64,000 nucleotides of DNA from Rhodothermales bacterium. Its GTDB lineage: Bacteria > Bacteroidota > Rhodothermia > Rhodothermales > JANQRZ01. Positions 63,941 through 64,000 of this stretch are shown here, piece after piece. Location of the stretch: positions 53,917 to 117,916 of the forward strand of contig JANQRZ010000023.1 in NCBI GenBank assembly GCA_028284265.1, in the 5' to 3' direction. The notes beneath the pieces were generated by a model, which had not been told where the DNA came from, did no database searches, and saw nothing but the letters and a program-made list of their open reading frames with translations. The position numbers and the translations under genes were made by a program. Numbering within the stretch: the first letter of the stretch is position 1; each line of letters opens with the position of its first letter.

Positions 63941-64000
63941 CAGAGGGCAGAGGGCAGAGGGCAGAGGGCAGAGGGCAGAGGGCAGAGGGCAGAGGGCAGA
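63941..64000. repeat. CAGAGGG 7-bp tandem repeat at the window edge
   Basis: At least 8.5 perfect copies of CAGAGGG running to the last base of the window. The array begins 5 bases upstream of the HD gene start, so copy number could affect its expression. True length is unknown. Confidence 0.95.

Overview
The window is about 64 kb of high-GC DNA from what is probably a flagellated member of the Rhodothermota/Bacteroidota lineage. This is an inference. It rests on a type IX secretion sorting domain on a LamG protein, promoters of the Bacteroidota form (TTG or TTTG, 16-21 bases, TAnnTTTG-like), genes mostly without Shine-Dalgarno sequences, and a MutL with an endonuclease-type C-terminal domain. 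No rRNA genes and no CRISPR array were seen.

Layout. Positions 1-4280 (minus strand) hold a basal-body operon transcribed flgF-flgG-flgA-flgH-flgI-flgJ, then the first codons of another gene. Positions 4593-11857 are host genes: a T9SS-sorted LamG protein, a UPF0173/UlaG-like hydrolase, a probable outer-membrane protein translationally coupled to a YfcE-like phosphodiesterase, a GAF-GAF-SpoIIE phosphatase, a GNAT acetyltransferase and a pectinacetylesterase/Notum-like lipoprotein.

Positions 11996-54477 are a complete-looking siphovirus-type prophage of about 42.5 kb, inserted at the 3' end of a tRNA-Arg(CCG) gene. It is bounded by 50-bp direct repeats (43/50 identical, the last 17 bases exact). 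From 44.6 kb leftwards the minus strand carries an S24-type repressor, a cargo block (secreted protein, tiny membrane protein, HipA-like kinase with a DUF3037-like partner), a lysis cassette (M15 endolysin, two holin-like proteins, unimolecular-spanin-like protein), a Dam-type methylase, a beta-helix membrane protein, an SGNH-esterase spike, terminase, portal, MuF-like protein, prohead protease, HK97-type capsid, connector and tail genes. From 44.7 kb rightwards the plus strand carries a Cro-like gene and a tightly overlapping run of small early genes. These include a pentapeptide-repeat protein, a replication-initiator-like protein, a second Dam-type methylase and an HTH-AP2 protein. The run ends in a large serine recombinase. 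No helicase, primase or polymerase was seen, so replication probably leans on the host.

The most interesting observation concerns the recombinase. Its reading frame runs across attR and finishes on the antisense strand of the tRNA gene. In the predicted circular phage the same frame would instead continue into the left phage end and gain a 33-residue tail, so integration would exchange the C-terminus of the integrase.

Positions 54475-64000 return to host genes: tRNA-Arg, a PDZ/DUF512 radical-SAM-like protein, a CPBP protease, a DUF2007 protein, CdsA, a small membrane protein, MutL, TilS, Hpt and an HD-domain phosphohydrolase whose upstream region is a 7-bp tandem repeat reaching the window edge.
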